Shown: positions 5,899 through 6,295 of the stretch, in pieces
Layout of the letters: each line of letters starts with the position of its first letter
How positions within the stretch are numbered: the first letter of the stretch is position 1
Position numbers and translations under genes: made by a program
The notes under the pieces: model-generated
Databases searched by the model: none
What the model saw: only the letters and a program-made list of their open reading frames with translations
Told to the model about the DNA's origin: nothing
Assembly (NCBI GenBank): GCA_027451605.1
Contig: DAIDJA010000110.1
Coordinates: 1-6,295 of the forward strand
Direction: 5' to 3'
DNA from: Acidimicrobiales bacterium
Lineage (GTDB): Bacteria > Actinomycetota > Acidimicrobiia > Acidimicrobiales > JABEUL01
DNA length: 6,295 bases

Positions 5899-6295
5899 AT
5901 GTCTTATTCACACTATTCAGATCTTCAAAATCCAAAATCAGGCAAGTCCAAGCTTCCTCTGTTTCTGTCAGGAATCGGAGCAATTATTGTCGTAATTTTG
6001 GTTATCATCTTTGCCTTAATTTCAACCGGGGGATCCGTTAAGCAAAAGAAGGTCAGTATTAAATCAAATGCTTCAACAGTATTGAAAACTTTAGCTTCCA
6101 TTCCGCAAAGCGTCTTTAATGAGGTAGGAGCCGGAAATTCAGCTTTGATCAATCCTCCGGTAAAAATAGCCAGTGTTGCCCTTACCGAACAGGAGAAACC
6201 TGAAATTTTATATATGGGCGACGAATGGTGTCCGTATTGTGGTGCAGAGAGATGGGTTTTGGCAGTAACTCTCTCTAGATTCGGAAAAATTTCCG
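5899..6295 (+). CDS. DUF929-like membrane-anchored thioredoxin-fold protein, 3' end missing
   Basis: The ATG at 5899 opens a frame of 132 codons to the right edge without a stop, so the C-terminus is missing. An in-frame TAA at 5890-5892 excludes an upstream ATG, GTG or TTG start. A hydrophilic N-terminus (1-18) leads into one strong membrane segment (about 20-42), then a lysine-rich stretch (48-55). The segment from about 100 onward reads L-Y-M-G-D-E-W-C111-P-Y-C114-G-A-E-R-W, then L-S-R-F-G. This is the hallmark of DUF929 proteins, found in archaea and actinobacteria, and has a glutaredoxin-like CPYC motif in a thioredoxin fold. Family function is not established; a thiol-disulfide role is inferred. 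Orientation is unclear because lysines flank the segment on both sides. It is transcribed divergently from the Nudix gene. Confidence 0.82.
   Translation, partial: MSYSHYSDLQNPKSGKSKLPLFLSGIGAIIVVILVIIFALISTGGSVKQKKVSIKSNASTVLKTLASIPQSVFNEVGAGNSALINPPVKIASVALTEQEKPEILYMGDEWCPYCGAERWVLAVTLSRFGKIS

Noticed and set aside
5853..6152. Two open frames (plus 5853-6041, minus 5925-6152)
   Set aside because: Both overlap the DUF929-like gene, whose frame has a membrane segment and the C-P-Y-C...E-R-W family signature.

Overview
The window looks like chromosomal DNA from a low-GC actinomycete (Actinomycetota), probably a streamlined aquatic lineage. The pointers are these: roughly 40 percent GC by eye; a CtaG-type (caa3) oxidase assembly protein next to an actinobacterial-style Sco domain (Phe-Leu-Asp-Pro-Val-Cys...Cys-Pro); a DUF929-like protein; a Nudix gene followed by a LACTB2-like metallo-beta-lactamase gene, an order I recall as common in actinobacteria; very tight gene spacing; and several GTG starts with no Shine-Dalgarno sequence. 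Lineage is inference, since no rRNA or other phylogenetic marker is present.

Left part (1-3361, all minus strand). Three genes form one overlapping transcription unit, read from right to left. First is a CtaG-like membrane protein (2390-3361). It shares one base with a 599-residue fusion of about ten membrane segments and a Sco/redoxin domain (591-2390). That gene overlaps by 8 bp a lipoprotein with Asp-box (BNR-type) beta-propeller repeats, which runs off the left edge (1-598). Together they suggest a copper-delivery or cytochrome oxidase assembly module at the outer face of the membrane, with the lipoprotein as an uncharacterised partner.

Middle (3362-4915). A 135-bp spacer separates the ctaG operon from a divergent, complete classical thioredoxin gene (3497-3823, plus strand). 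Thioredoxin converges on a metallo-beta-lactamase-fold hydrolase gene (3880-4761, minus). A 10-bp perfect hairpin at 3866-3894 lies between them and covers the hydrolase stop codon.

Right part (4916-6295). A NUDT19-like Nudix hydrolase (4916-5704, minus) lies upstream of the hydrolase on the same strand. A 194-bp divergent spacer with a perfect extended -10 element and a 12-bp palindrome leads to a membrane-anchored DUF929-like protein with a CPYC motif (from 5899, plus), cut by the right edge.

Three unrelated thioredoxin-fold proteins (Sco domain, TrxA, DUF929-like) lie within 6.3 kb, so thiol/copper redox chemistry is the common theme. No tRNA, rRNA, CRISPR array, insertion sequence or phage gene was seen. 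No gene-free stretch exceeds 300 bp. I see no fully new system; the most unusual items are the membrane-Sco fusion and its coupled Asp-box lipoprotein.
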